From the NCBI RefSeq assembly GCF_002367995.1, contig NZ_AP018207.1, forward strand, positions 7,975,366 through 8,039,365: DNA of 64,000 bases. Direction: 5' to 3'. The notes beneath the pieces were generated by a model that saw only the letters and a program-made list of their open reading frames with translations, was not told the origin of the DNA and made no database searches. Shown piece after piece: positions 37,895-48,009 of this stretch; position 1 is the first letter of the stretch, and each line of letters begins with the position of its first letter. Both the position numbers and the translations under genes were made by a program. This stretch comes from Calothrix brevissima NIES-22 (lineage in GTDB: Bacteria; Cyanobacteriota; Cyanobacteriia; Cyanobacteriales; Nostocaceae).

Positions 37895-40042
37895 ATGAAC
37901 CCCAACACCCACCCATCTCCCCGCCCGCCGCGCGTTCCCCAGGGAACTCGTGACTCCCGCAGACACACGCCGAAAGCAGATATGCGGGGACTTTATCAAA
38001 GAGCAATCAAAGAGTCATTTGTCAAGCTCCATCCCCGGATTGCTGTGAAGAATCCCGTGATGTTTGTCGTCTGGGTAGGGACAATTGTGACATTTCTTGT
38101 CACTCTCAACCCCAATTTATTCGGTACATTACAAGCAGATGTCAACCAGCAACGGTTGTTAAACGGATTAATTACCTTAATTCTCTTTTTCACAGTTGTT
38201 TTTGCTAACTTTGCCGAAGCAGTCGCCGAAGGTAGAGGAAAAGCTCAAGCAGATTCTTTAAGGTCTACACGTTCCGATGCGATCGCGCGGAAAATTCTTC
38301 CCGATGGTACAATCATTCAAGTTAATTCCACAGAATTGCGCCGCAACGATTTAGTCAAAGTCATCGCCAACGATATGATTCCGGCGGATGGCGAAGTTAT
38401 TCAAGGTATCGGTTCGGTAGATGAATCAGCAATTACAGGAGAATCTGCCCCTGTACTCAAGCAACCAGGTACAGATATTGCTAGTTCTGTCACCGGGGGA
38501 ACGCGCTTACTCTCCGATGAATTAACAATACGCATTACTGCCGACCCCGGTCAAGGCTTTATCGACCGGATGATTGCTTTAGTAGAAGGCGCAGAAAGAA
38601 CCAAAACACCCAACGAAATCGCCCTCACTGTATTATTAGCCGTTCTCACCCAAGTCTTTTTAATTGTCGTGGCAACCATGCCACCCTTTGTCAATTACAT
38701 CGCCAACTTTATCACGATTGTCTTTGGCGCGGAAGCCGGCATCAGTTTACGTGCAGGTGCTAGCGTTGCGATTTTAATTTCCCTGTTGGTAGCTTTAATA
38801 CCCACAACTATCGGTGGTTTACTCAGTGCCATTGGCATTGCGGGGATGGATAGAGTCGCCCAATTTAACGTCATTGCCACATCTGGTAGAGCAGTAGAAG
38901 CTTGCGGTGACATCAACGCCTTAGTGCTAGATAAAACAGGTACAATCACCTTGGGAAACCGCATGGCTGATGAATTTATCCCAGTGAATAGTTACACCGT
39001 TGCAGATGTTGCCAGAGTTGCCCTAGCAGCTAGTATATTTGATGAAACACCAGAAGGCAGGTCAATTGTCAAACTAGCCGAAAATGCCGGAATAGTTGTT
39101 GATTTCGACAGTAAACAAGCCGAAGGTGTAGAATTTTCCGCCAAAACCCGCATGAGTGGCACAAATTTACCCAATGGTAAGCAAGTGCGTAAAGGTGCTG
39201 TGGATGCCATTAAAGGCTTTGTGCGATCGCGCGGTGGTAGAATTCCCGATGATGTCGATGCAGCTTATGAGCGAGTTTCCCGATTAGGCGGTACACCCTT
39301 AGCCGTGTGTCAAGATGACCAAATTTTCGGCGTTATCTATCTCAAAGATATTGTAAAACCAGGTTTACGGGAAAGATTCGACCAACTGCGCCGCATGGGT
39401 GTACGTACCATCATGTTAACCGGCGATAATCGCATCACCGCAAGTGTGATTGCTCAAGAAGCCGGCGTTGATGACTTCATCGCCGAAGCTACACCAGAAG
39501 ACAAAATCAGCGTCATTCGCTCTGAACAATCCCAAGGTAAACTAGTCGCCATGACAGGCGATGGAACCAACGACGCACCCGCATTAGCCCAAGCCAACGT
39601 CGGTGTAGCTATGAACTCCGGTACTCAAGCCGCCAAAGAAGCTGCTAACATGGTGGACTTAGATTCAGATCCCACCAAATTAATTGATTTAGTCACCATT
39701 GGCAAACAATTGTTGATAACTCGTGGCGCATTAACCACCTTTTCTATTGCGAATGATATCGCCAAATACTTTGCTATTATCCCCACAATCTTTGCCGCCG
39801 CAGGGATTGGTGCATTAAATATTATGGGGTTAAAAAGTGCGCAATCGGCAATTATTTCGGCGTTGATTTATAACGCCTTGATTATTCCCGTACTGATTCC
39901 TCTTGCACTTAAAGGGGTGAAGTTTCGTCCATTAACGGCGGATCAATTATTGAAACGCAACATATTTATCTATGGTGTAGGCGGTATTATTGCACCTTTT
40001 ATTGCCATCAAATTTATCGATGTAATTCTCCCCTTCTCTTAA
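37895..40042 (+). CDS. kdpB: Potassium-transporting ATPase subunit B (P-type ATPase)
   Basis: 715 residues from ATG 37895. P-type hallmarks: actuator TGES ([12 protein letters not shown]), phosphorylation site DKTGT with Asp346, and hinge [16 protein letters not shown]. It couples ATP hydrolysis to K+ uptake through KdpA. An upstream in-frame TTG lies in the repeat array and would add low-complexity residues (SPLSPLSPL), so it is rejected as start. The N-terminus is long and basic ([22 protein letters not shown]), as in other Nostocales KdpB. Confidence 0.95.
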   Translation: MNPNTHPSPRPPRVPQGTRDSRRHTPKADMRGLYQRAIKESFVKLHPRIAVKNPVMFVVWVGTIVTFLVTLNPNLFGTLQADVNQQRLLNGLITLILFFTVVFANFAEAVAEGRGKAQADSLRSTRSDAIARKILPDGTIIQVNSTELRRNDLVKVIANDMIPADGEVIQGIGSVDESAITGESAPVLKQPGTDIASSVTGGTRLLSDELTIRITADPGQGFIDRMIALVEGAERTKTPNEIALTVLLAVLTQVFLIVVATMPPFVNYIANFITIVFGAEAGISLRAGASVAILISLLVALIPTTIGGLLSAIGIAGMDRVAQFNVIATSGRAVEACGDINALVLDKTGTITLGNRMADEFIPVNSYTVADVARVALAASIFDETPEGRSIVKLAENAGIVVDFDSKQAEGVEFSAKTRMSGTNLPNGKQVRKGAVDAIKGFVRSRGGRIPDDVDAAYERVSRLGGTPLAVCQDDQIFGVIYLKDIVKPGLRERFDQLRRMGVRTIMLTGDNRITASVIAQEAGVDDFIAEATPEDKISVIRSEQSQGKLVAMTGDGTNDAPALAQANVGVAMNSGTQAAKEAANMVDLDSDPTKLIDLVTIGKQLLITRGALTTFSIANDIAKYFAIIPTIFAAAGIGALNIMGLKSAQSAIISALIYNALIIPVLIPLALKGVKFRPLTADQLLKRNIFIYGVGGIIAPFIAIKFIDVILPFS

Positions 40043-40194
40043 CCTCTCTTCTCTTGGCGTTCTTGGCGTCTTGGCGGTTCATTTAAAAAAAGAATCTCAC
40101 GCAAAGGCGCAAAGACGCAAAGGTACAAAGGAAAGTCTTTTCTCTGTGTTCTCTGTGTCTCTGTGGTTCATTAATATAAACAGGCAACAAGGTT
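40043..40194. repeat. Spacer repeats between kdpB and kdpG
   Basis: Contains ttggcgttcttggcgtcttggcgg and cgcaaaggcgcaaagacgcaaagg-type repeats, a dispersed family in this genome. No gene seen. Confidence 0.7.
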
Positions 40195-40446
40195 ATGAAA
40201 TCTCCAACATCTACCCAAATAATGGAAGATATCACCGAAATATTCTCAAATTGTCGCCACCAGAAACTGCCTTTATCCCTATTCTTAGGAATGTGCTTTA
40301 ACCTAATAATTGCGCCTGTTGTTTATGCAGGCACAGGCGAACAATTTTCTCGCCCACAAGCCTGGGCTTTAGGATTATTAGGATTAGCAACCTTGAGCCT
40401 TTCCATCTATTTATTTTTTGTCATGTTTGTACCGGAGAAATTCTAA
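40195..40446 (+). CDS. kdpG: KdpF-like small membrane subunit, cyanobacterial KdpG type
   Basis: 83 residues with two membrane segments: LPLSLFLGMCFNLIIAPVVYA and AWALGLLGLATLSLSIYLFFVMFVP. The second resembles KdpF, the small stabilising subunit of the Kdp pump, while the N-terminal extension is the pattern described for cyanobacterial KdpG. It lies between kdpB and kdpC where kdpF/kdpG is expected, and its stop overlaps the kdpC start (TAATG). Confidence 0.8.
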   Translation: MKSPTSTQIMEDITEIFSNCRHQKLPLSLFLGMCFNLIIAPVVYAGTGEQFSRPQAWALGLLGLATLSLSIYLFFVMFVPEKF

Positions 40447-41063
40447 TGAGTTTAGCAACAGAAGCCAGCAGAGCAATTCGTTCTACCCTGGTATTGTGGA
40501 TTATTAGCGCCATTATCTACCCCTTTATGATGATCGCAATTGGGCAGATTGTCTTTCCATCCCAAGCTAATGGTAGTTTAATTACAAATAGCCAAGGTCA
40601 GGTTATCGGTTCTAGTTTAATTGGTCAACCCTTTAAGAGCGATCGCTATTTTAACTCTCGTCCCAGCACCACCAGCTACAGTACCGCCAATCCTCAGCAA
40701 GATGAAGCGAAAATTCTGCAAACTGGGGTTTCTGGCGCTAGTAATCTCGCTCCCAGCAATTCAGCCTTACTAGAACGCATCAAAGGTAAAGATGGCGATT
40801 TCACCCGACTCAAAACCGCAGGAATACAACCCACCGCAGATTTAGTTTACACCTCTGGTTCTAGCCTTGACCCCCACATTACCCCAACAGCCGCCAAAGC
40901 GCAAATTTCCCGCATCGCCAAAGCGCGAGGAATTTCACCCCAACAGTTAGAGACTTTGATTCAGCAACACACTGACAGTCGCTTTTTGGGTATATTTGGC
41001 GAACCGGGGGTGAATATCTTGCAATTAAATCTCGCTTTAGATGCATTAAAATCTGCCAGTTAA
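40446..41063 (+). CDS. kdpC: Potassium-transporting ATPase subunit C
   Basis: 205 residues with one N-terminal membrane helix (STLVLWIISAIIYPFMMIAIGQIVF) and the conserved periplasmic domain (GSLITNSQGQVIGSSLIGQPF, YFNSRPS, SGASNLAPSN, LDPHITPTAAKAQ). KdpC is the periplasmic-facing component that raises K+ and ATP affinity of the pump. It overlaps the preceding small gene by one base and is followed 18 bp later by kdpD. Confidence 0.95.
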   Translation: MSLATEASRAIRSTLVLWIISAIIYPFMMIAIGQIVFPSQANGSLITNSQGQVIGSSLIGQPFKSDRYFNSRPSTTSYSTANPQQDEAKILQTGVSGASNLAPSNSALLERIKGKDGDFTRLKTAGIQPTADLVYTSGSSLDPHITPTAAKAQISRIAKARGISPQQLETLIQQHTDSRFLGIFGEPGVNILQLNLALDALKSAS

Positions 41064-41081
41064 ATGCGGAATAATTAATGA

Positions 41082-42203
41082 ATGTTTCATAACTCGACAA
41101 TTTCCCCTGACAGCGCTTATATTCGTCCTCACCGACGCGGGAAACATAAAATTTTCATCGGGATGGCTCCTGGCGTCGGTAAAACCTACAAAATGTTAGA
41201 AGAAGCCCATCAGCTTAAGCAAGATGGAATTGATGTTGTCATCGGTGTTTTAGAAACTCATGGACGCAAAGATACAGCAGAGAAAGCGCTAGGGTTAGAG
41301 ATAATTCCCAAAACAGTCACTATCCAAGAAAAGGTGACTTTACAGGAAATGGATACAGAGGCCATTGTAAAGCGATCGCCTCAACTTGTGTTAGTCGATG
41401 AACTTGCACACACAAATGTACCCGGTTCTCTCAGAGAAAAACGCTACCAAGATGTAGAAGAAATTTTAAATGCTGGTATTGATGTTTACTCCACCGTCAA
41501 CATTCAGCATTTAGAAAGTTTAAATGATTTAGTCGCGAGAATTACAGGCGTTGTCGTGCGCGAACGCATTCCCGACAGAATATTAGATGAAGCTGACGCG
41601 GTTGTCGTCATTGATGTCACCCCCGAAACCTTAGAAGAACGTTTGCGTGAAGGGAAAATTTATGGCTCCGAAAAAATTCAGCAATCCCTAGAAAACTTCT
41701 TTCAGCGTCGTAATTTAATAGCTTTGCGCGAACTCGCCTTAAGAGAAGTTGCAGATACAGTTGAAGATGACGCCAACACTTCTCATTTAGAAGGACAAAC
41801 TTGTAATATTCACGAACGAGTTTTAGTCTGTGTCTCTACTTATCCTAATTCTGTGCAATTACTGCGACGAGGTGCGCGGATTGCTAATTACATGAATGGG
41901 CGACTTTATGCTATTTTCATCGCCAATCCTGAGCGCTTCCTCACCAAAAAAGAAAGTTTACATATTGATACTTGTGAAAAGTTATGTAAAGAATTTGGCG
42001 GCGAATTTTTACATGTTAAAAGTTACAATGTAGCTCCAGAAATTGCCCAAGTTGCAGCCAAGTATCACATCACCCAAATTGTCATTGGCGAAACTCAACA
42101 ACCGCGTTGGAAAAGATGGTTAAAAGGTTCTTTTACTCAGCGATTGATGGAGTTAATTAGAAAACAAAATATAGATTTGCATATTATTGCAACAGAGAAG
42201 TAA
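41082..42203 (+). CDS. kdpD: Truncated KdpD: sensor and USP domains only
   Basis: 373 residues. N-terminal KdpD domain with Walker A (GMAPGVGKTYKMLEEA) and Walker B-like LVLVDELAHTN, followed by a universal-stress-protein-type domain (ERVLVCVSTYPN...). The four membrane segments, HisKA and HATPase of full KdpD are absent, so it cannot phosphorylate KdpE on its own. This short form is known in Anabaena-type kdp operons. It should bind ATP and perhaps c-di-AMP and interact with another kinase. Last gene of the operon. Confidence 0.93.
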   Translation: MFHNSTISPDSAYIRPHRRGKHKIFIGMAPGVGKTYKMLEEAHQLKQDGIDVVIGVLETHGRKDTAEKALGLEIIPKTVTIQEKVTLQEMDTEAIVKRSPQLVLVDELAHTNVPGSLREKRYQDVEEILNAGIDVYSTVNIQHLESLNDLVARITGVVVRERIPDRILDEADAVVVIDVTPETLEERLREGKIYGSEKIQQSLENFFQRRNLIALRELALREVADTVEDDANTSHLEGQTCNIHERVLVCVSTYPNSVQLLRRGARIANYMNGRLYAIFIANPERFLTKKESLHIDTCEKLCKEFGGEFLHVKSYNVAPEIAQVAAKYHITQIVIGETQQPRWKRWLKGSFTQRLMELIRKQNIDLHIIATEK

Positions 42204-42542
42204 CTTTAATTCGTAATTTGTAATTAATTAAAGTCAGGACTTACGCAAAAATTGCCAAAAAGCTTAATTGATGGAACCGCCAAGACGCCAAGAACGCCAA
42301 GAGTTCAGAGAGTGTGGGTAAGTCCTAAAAGTATTAACTGTAGGGTGGTTGTCTAGCGCAACGCACCAATAATCAATACCGTCAACAGTCAATCGTCAAC
42401 TGTTAACAAATAATAAATTTATTGATTACTTGCCCTTAGCTTAGCGTAGGCTTACTGAGTATTGGTTAGGTAAATTAAGTGGCACACAAGCAACCACAAG
42501 ATATTTGCTGACAAGATTTGATAAACGTATATCCTTATACAG
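42204..42542. other. Intergenic region with repeat remnants
   Basis: Contains paired sequences (ccgccaagacgccaagaacgcc at 42280-42301, gtcaacagtcaatcgtcaactg at 42381-42402) and a duplicated word caggacttacgc / gtaagtcct (42234 and 42317). No gene is seen. The final 60 bp are AT-rich and may hold the promoter of the large membrane gene. Confidence 0.5.
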
Positions 42543-45500
42543 ATGCGGTTTATGTTACCAGATATCCCGCTCAGATTTGAAATTAAGCTGCCATCTTACC
42601 ATCCTCAATTATTGGAAGGACTGGACTTATGGTTGCGTTTCGGTTTGATATCGGATAGCCAAGTTAGACAGATTTGTCGTGAATATCTTGTATGTCCGAG
42701 AATAGTACCGGTTGCTGTGACTACGGGAACCGTCGATCCGGTGAAACCATTACCTGTAAATATGTTACAGGCAATTTCTATACCGTCGGCTAGCCGCGAT
42801 GCAGAACCAGCAGCCAAGCCAGCAAAACCCAATTTTCTCACCACAATGTTGCAGTCTTTGGGTGAGGAATTGAGCGTTCGTTGGTTGCTGTTTTTAGGCG
42901 TATTTTTAGTAGTGGTATCCTCTGGGGTACTAGCTGCGAGTCAATGGGAAAAATTCCCCGCTTCGGGACAATATGGGGTTTTATTTGCTTATACTTTAAG
43001 CTTTTGGGGCTTCGGTTTTTGGGCGGCGAAACAAAATAATTTGCGATTGACGGCGCAAACATTACTTTTGGTGAGTTTGTTGTTAGTACCTGTCAATTTT
43101 TGGGCAATGGACAGTTTTAAACTGTGGCACAATCCTTTAGATTGGATCACAGTGGCGATCGCAGCTCCAACTCTGACAGTGATGACGGCTTTACTGTTCA
43201 GTAATCGTCTATTTTCAATTAATTTACGTACTGATAAGTTACTGCTAGTTAATATTCTGGGCTTATCTTTCTTACATTGGGGTTGGAAATTACCCAATTT
43301 TCCCTTAATTGCCGTTTATTTGGCAATGATTGGCACAACTATTATTACTATTTATCATAATCGCTACCGCAGGCAAAAAACCCCAGATGCGACACCGACT
43401 GAAGGTAGTAGCAGGATTAGTTTAGGGATTCGCTTACCAGCTGCGATCATTGTATATGCCCTGATAGTTCTATTAATGCGGGCAATTTTTATTGTCCAAG
43501 TAGATGTTACTCAGCTAGGGTTAGCCATTGGTATTTGCGGTTGGTTAATGACTTGGTTAGCTCAACGGGAGATAAGGGAGCAGGGAAGCAGAGAAAGCAG
43601 GGGAGCAGAGGAAGCAGAGGAAGCAATTTCTTCCTTGTCCCCCTTGTCCCCCTTGTCTCCCTTGTCCCCCTCATCCCCCTTGTCTTCCTTTATCATCTGG
43701 GAAAGACTCGGCAGCATTGTACTATTCTTAGGTTGGTTGGTTGCAGTTTTCAACTATCCGGGGCAAGCTATTGCTGTGAGTGGGTTGGCTTTGCAGTTTT
43801 ATGGAAGTCGCTTGCAAAGATATAGTTTACAGACTGATTTCGTCGCCGTATTTGTCATTGGTTTACAGGCGATTTGGTTGGGTTGGCGGTTAGTACCTGC
43901 AAATATCCAAACACAAGCGATCGCATTTGGTACACAATTAACTCATTCCCAAAATACACCTTGGGCTTTGTTGAGTATTGCTTTCTTTCCCTACCTAATA
44001 TTAATGGTGGGGTTAACAGATTGGTTTTATCGTCAGCACAAGCGCCAATTGGTAATCTGTGGTGATGGATTGACGCTGATTTTGGGGACTGTGTTAACCA
44101 CAATCGCCTTGGTAAATCCTACATTGCGATCGCTCAATTTATTATTATCTACCATCACCTTAGTTAACATCACCAAACGCCGCTTACCCAGACAAAGCCA
44201 ATCTTCTCCCTTGGTATATCTCACCCACATCATGGGAGTTTTGACGCTTTGCTCTACTGTGGATTGGTTATTCCCGACTTTGGGGAGGGAATTTTGGGCG
44301 AGTATTTTGTTAGTCTTGATGGTGGTGGAGTTAGGTTTAAGTCTGACTCAGGGAATTTGGCGAGAAAGTGCATGGCTGATTGGTTTAATATTAGCCGGTG
44401 CCAGTTATATGTTACTTTTGGCAAATAGCGAATCAGCTTGGTATGGTGAGCTGCGCAGTCAGCACCAGTGGGGAATTATCTGGTTAGTTACGCCGTTAAC
44501 TCTCACAGCTATCGCCAGTCGTAACAATCCCCAAGAACGCAGAGTTAATACTAGCTTGAGTATTGTCTCGTTAGGATTGGCGCAGTTACTAACTATACAT
44601 TTGCCAGGAACAAGATTAATCGCTTTAGCAGTAGCTACGGCGGTGATGTATTTCAATACGAGTTATATACGCTACGAAATTACAGCCGCAATTACTCTAG
44701 GTTTTGGATTGAGTTTTATCGGCACGCTGTTGTGGGAAGGAATCCCCGGATTACCCCATTTAAGTGTTGCAGGTTGGTTTTTAGTAGGCGCGATCGCTAC
44801 TTTTAGTTTATGGTATGGGCGAGCATTTTTAATCCGCCAAAATCACCCACTCGCAACTATATATGCAAAGGCTAGCGATAAATGGGCGATCGCATTTTGT
44901 AGTCTAGAATTATTCTTGCTTACAGTCCATTCCCTCGCTGTTTACGAGAAATTCCAGACATCAGGAGTTTTATATTTAACTAGTATTGTCATCACCTTGG
45001 CTGCTATTATTTATCGCAGTTGGCGCGAACCTAATAACTGGGCGTTTTACGGTATTGGCTGGGGGTTAGAATTACTGGTAGCAGAAATCCTCGGCTTTTG
45101 GGGACGTTCGACAGTGAATATGGCGATCGCAAATATTGCCTTGGGTTTAAGCGCCGAAGTTGTGGGAGAATGGTGGCGACGACGCTATCAAGTACGCCTC
45201 AACAGCTTGCATATTTTGCCATTGGTGTACGCTGTTTTAAGTGTGATATTACGCCTAGATACCTTTGAAAGTTGGACAGGCTTATGTTCTCTCGGCGTAG
45301 CTTTAATTTTCATTGGTGTTGGGCGCAGAACCGAGAAATTCCAACCCCTGCTGTATTTGGGAATTATTGGTGTTTCCCTTTCTGCTTATGAACTGCTATT
45401 TTACCAAATGTCCCAAGCCAAAGGTGGCGCTTATGGCGATGCATTAATTGCAATGGCAACTTTGGGTACAGGTATTATGTACGCCTACCGGATTTTATCA

Positions 45501-46538
45501 CCTTGGCTGGGCGATTATTTGCGTTTAACTCCCAGACAATTAAAAGCCATTACTCAGCTGCACTGGGCTTGGAGTAGTTTTCTATTATTAGCGGGAATTG
45601 TTGCACCCATCGAAGTGAATCGCCTGTTAGGTTTGGGTACGGGGATTGTCTTGGTTCAGTATGCAATATTTGCAGGTAGGAATATCACCGCATCAACTCA
45701 AATCCTGGGTGACATTACCATCGCCGAGATTTGGGTATACATCGGTTTATTACAACTAGCCGCCCTGAGAATATATTGGCGTCAGACAATTATCGAGCAT
45801 CTTTTCCGTGATATTTTATTACCTTGGAATGGTGCGATCGCTTGTGTGTTTGCTTACTTCCTCTACATTTTACCTTGGGAGGATTGGGGCTGGTCAAGAC
45901 GACCTTGGCGCAACGCAGCATATATTATCCCACTAATAATTTTAGCGGAAACCAGCCTGAAAGTTTACCCGATAACTTTAGCGATCGCCGCTTGTTACTA
46001 TATCTTCCTTGCCAAAATCGAAAACAACATCCGCTTTACCTATATCAGCGTCGCCTTAATTGATTGGGCGTTATGTCGCTGGTTCGTTGACTTACAGCTT
46101 AATGATAGTTTGTGGTATGTCACCGTGATTGGTTTATCTTTACTGTATATTGCCCAAATAGATCCTTGGCTCAGGCTACCAGAAGGTAAGGAAACTCGCC
46201 ACAGTTTAAGGATGGTGGGAAGTGGCTTCATTTGCGGTTGGGCTGTTTTCTTTAATCAAGATACCGCCCTTATACCGGGAATTTTCAGCTTAATTGCCAT
46301 TTTCGCCGGCTTAGGCTTGCGAATTCGCGCCTTTCTTTATGTGGGTACGGCGGCGTTTTTATTTACTAGTATTTACCAGCTAGTAATTTTCAGCTTGCGT
46401 TATCCTTTTTTAAAGTGGGTAGTTGGCTTGTTTGTGGGGATAGTTTTAATTTCTATCGCTGCGAACTTTGAAACCCGACGGGCACAGATTAGTTCTTTAC
46501 TGCGCAATACTAATGATGAATTTCATCATTGGCAATAG
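42543..46538 (+). CDS. Very large multi-spanning membrane protein (DUF2157-like)
   Basis: 1331 residues with at least 30 hydrophobic segments and no recognised catalytic motif. The N-terminal 90 residues are soluble (DLWLRFGLISDSQVRQICREYL), followed by a membrane segment pattern like DUF2157-type cyanobacterial proteins (VRWLLFLGVFLVVVSSGVLAA). At residues about 340-375 an in-frame 9-bp repeat run encodes [11 protein letters not shown]. Similar huge membrane proteins are conserved in filamentous cyanobacteria; function unknown. No operon partner. Confidence 0.75.
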   Translation: MRFMLPDIPLRFEIKLPSYHPQLLEGLDLWLRFGLISDSQVRQICREYLVCPRIVPVAVTTGTVDPVKPLPVNMLQAISIPSASRDAEPAAKPAKPNFLTTMLQSLGEELSVRWLLFLGVFLVVVSSGVLAASQWEKFPASGQYGVLFAYTLSFWGFGFWAAKQNNLRLTAQTLLLVSLLLVPVNFWAMDSFKLWHNPLDWITVAIAAPTLTVMTALLFSNRLFSINLRTDKLLLVNILGLSFLHWGWKLPNFPLIAVYLAMIGTTIITIYHNRYRRQKTPDATPTEGSSRISLGIRLPAAIIVYALIVLLMRAIFIVQVDVTQLGLAIGICGWLMTWLAQREIREQGSRESRGAEEAEEAISSLSPLSPLSPLSPSSPLSSFIIWERLGSIVLFLGWLVAVFNYPGQAIAVSGLALQFYGSRLQRYSLQTDFVAVFVIGLQAIWLGWRLVPANIQTQAIAFGTQLTHSQNTPWALLSIAFFPYLILMVGLTDWFYRQHKRQLVICGDGLTLILGTVLTTIALVNPTLRSLNLLLSTITLVNITKRRLPRQSQSSPLVYLTHIMGVLTLCSTVDWLFPTLGREFWASILLVLMVVELGLSLTQGIWRESAWLIGLILAGASYMLLLANSESAWYGELRSQHQWGIIWLVTPLTLTAIASRNNPQERRVNTSLSIVSLGLAQLLTIHLPGTRLIALAVATAVMYFNTSYIRYEITAAITLGFGLSFIGTLLWEGIPGLPHLSVAGWFLVGAIATFSLWYGRAFLIRQNHPLATIYAKASDKWAIAFCSLELFLLTVHSLAVYEKFQTSGVLYLTSIVITLAAIIYRSWREPNNWAFYGIGWGLELLVAEILGFWGRSTVNMAIANIALGLSAEVVGEWWRRRYQVRLNSLHILPLVYAVLSVILRLDTFESWTGLCSLGVALIFIGVGRRTEKFQPLLYLGIIGVSLSAYELLFYQMSQAKGGAYGDALIAMATLGTGIMYAYRILSPWLGDYLRLTPRQLKAITQLHWAWSSFLLLAGIVAPIEVNRLLGLGTGIVLVQYAIFAGRNITASTQILGDITIAEIWVYIGLLQLAALRIYWRQTIIEHLFRDILLPWNGAIACVFAYFLYILPWEDWGWSRRPWRNAAYIIPLIILAETSLKVYPITLAIAACYYIFLAKIENNIRFTYISVALIDWALCRWFVDLQLNDSLWYVTVIGLSLLYIAQIDPWLRLPEGKETRHSLRMVGSGFICGWAVFFNQDTALIPGIFSLIAIFAGLGLRIRAFLYVGTAAFLFTSIYQLVIFSLRYPFLKWVVGLFVGIVLISIAANFETRRAQISSLLRNTNDEFHHWQ
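43633..43684. repeat. In-frame 9-bp repeat run (tcccccttg) in the large membrane gene
   Basis: Five to six units encoding [20 protein letters not shown] in the hydrophilic loop between membrane segments. Same family as arrays at 3961, 31043, 37847. Confidence 0.85.
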
Positions 46539-46635
46539 AGTAATTCTGAATTTTTGCCTTAATTCCCGTGGAACGGTTTACTAGAAAAAGCGTCGATTAT
46601 TTCAATGTTCAAGATTCTATAAGGAGAACTTTGAC

Positions 46636-46896
46636 ATGATATCTAAGGATAATAGTCCTAAAGACCGTAGCTCAACTGATATAATTAAGCAATTTCTAAT
46701 AGGCATCGCATTTGGATTAGTACTGGCGCTTATCCCTCTGCAATACATCTCGCTATCAGTTATAGATTTGAAATTGTTACATATCATTGTTTTAGCTGCA
46801 CTAGTTTTATTTTGTGGAGTAATAGCGGCTATTTTCGGAAACAAATTTTCGGGTTGGTTGATGACATTTCTAGACTCTATTCCTCCTTTGAGTTGA
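46636..46896 (+). CDS. Small two-segment membrane protein
   Basis: 86 residues with two membrane helices (IIKQFLIGIAFGLVLALIPLQYI and LLHIIVLAALVLFCGVIAAIFG) and a short soluble N-terminus. The ATG is preceded by taaggagaactttgac, a good Shine-Dalgarno, which supports a real gene. I do not recognise the family. The gene is 98 bp downstream of the large membrane protein gene and could be co-transcribed. A two-helix hairpin pattern is typical of small membrane-stress or accessory proteins, but no function can be assigned. Confidence 0.7.
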   Translation: MISKDNSPKDRSSTDIIKQFLIGIAFGLVLALIPLQYISLSVIDLKLLHIIVLAALVLFCGVIAAIFGNKFSGWLMTFLDSIPPLS

Positions 46897-46922
46897 GTCT
46901 TTACAAGTATTGGAGCAGAAAG

Positions 46923-46951
46923 CCCACACTTTATGCTTGCATCAGTGTGGG
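46923..46951. terminator. Hairpin between convergent genes
   Basis: CCCACACT / AGTGTGGG, 8-bp perfect stem, loop of 13. It overlaps the 3' end of the DUF1802 gene; T-rich flanks on both sides are weak, so bidirectional termination is possible but not firm. Confidence 0.4.
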
Positions 46952-47520
46952 TAGTTTACAATATCGCGAATTTCCCCGACTAATTGCTGATAGCGAGACT
47001 CAGACAATACTGGTTGTGGATTTTGTACGTCAATCTCTTGCGTTAAATCAATCCAAGATTTGCAACCACCATATTGCGTCAGGTAAGGAATTTCCGTGAC
47101 TTGGGCTAATTTATAAGTCCGCAGCAGGAGGATATACAATGGTTGGCGAGGTTTCCATTTTAAGCGATCGCTAATAAACTGCTCATTCCAAATATGGAAA
47201 GGAAGCAAGCTGTTAACTATTGACTCGTCACTCACTGGTAAAATATCAGTAATTTCTGCCCAACTACCGATGCGCACCGTTTCTGGATGCCAACCTGATG
47301 TTACAGGAAATACACCATCAGCATAATCAGGTTTGAGTAAAAAAGGTTGTTGATGCTCAAATGTCGGGTAAAGTAAAACTTGCTCATGAGCAACTTGAAA
47401 CCGACCATTTTGTTCCTGGATACCGCCTTTACGCAGTAACATAATAGTCTTACCAGTTTCTAAAGCCTCAATAGCGATCGCCCATTCCTTAAGTGCATGA
47501 AAATTTCTGCTTAAATTCAT
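46942..47520 (-). CDS. DUF1802 family protein
   Basis: 192 residues, soluble. Matches DUF1802: FHALKEWAIAIEALETGKTIMLLRKGGIQE near the N-terminus, LLYPTFEHQQPFLLKP, and the C-terminal LYILLLRTYKL...YGGCKSWIDLT. The family is frequent in cyanobacteria and related to LPS or sugar metabolism by genome context only; no biochemical function is established. It is monocistronic. The ORF begins MNLSRNFHALKEW and the start matches the family. Confidence 0.8.
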   Translation of the reverse strand: MNLSRNFHALKEWAIAIEALETGKTIMLLRKGGIQEQNGRFQVAHEQVLLYPTFEHQQPFLLKPDYADGVFPVTSGWHPETVRIGSWAEITDILPVSDESIVNSLLPFHIWNEQFISDRLKWKPRQPLYILLLRTYKLAQVTEIPYLTQYGGCKSWIDLTQEIDVQNPQPVLSESRYQQLVGEIRDIVNYPH

Positions 47521-48009
47521 TGAAATCTACTTTAACTGCTATACAAAACTTGGCTAAACTTATCTAAGCTTCGCCATTCAACTAAAGTTTTCTTTAGAGG
47601 GTCTGCTTCCTGCTTCCACCAAGGGAGTCGGCTCCTTCTTGTCCACAGGCGTAAATTCGGCTCTAGCCGAGCCTATTTTGCGGTCTGTCCAATTTTTTTC
47701 TGAAGCTTTTAGCCATTGTTCAAAATTATTTTCCACCTATTTAAAGAATCTTGGTATCACCTTCGACCTTTTTAAAGGCTGGCTACTAATGAACGCGACT
47801 GTGGTTTACAAACCAGATATGAAGTTGGCCTTGGTTTTCGGCACTGCTTCTAAACTATCAGACAGTGAAAACGCTGTCAAGTTGCTCATGGTGACTAATT
47901 ATAAGTAACTTTAGGAAAGTATTTGCCTATTTAGTCAAGCTCTGATTTATTTTCTCTCTAAGACCGCTACAGTAGAAAACTATCCAGGGAGATGAATTAG
48001 GAAATAACT
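47521..48009. other. Spacer with a weak open frame only
   Basis: 489 bp between DUF1802 (minus) and the aldo/keto reductase (plus). An 89-codon frame at 47639-47908 has no recognisable family and begins in G-less low-complexity DNA; it is not annotated as a gene. The last 60 bp contain a purine-rich segment (agggagatgaatt) serving as the reductase ribosome-binding site region. Confidence 0.4.

Noticed and set aside
37422..37898. Two plus-strand frames through the same repeats ([16 protein letters not shown]).
   Set aside because: Frame openness follows from the 21-bp unit length; no start signal.
37373..37999. 208-codon minus-strand frame through the kdpA-kdpB spacer.
   Set aside because: Open because of the 21-bp repeat; both ends lie antisense to kdp genes. 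Noted as an interesting repeat, not called as a gene.
47639..47908. 89-codon plus-strand frame.
   Set aside because: Unusual composition, no family, no good start signal; probably chance.
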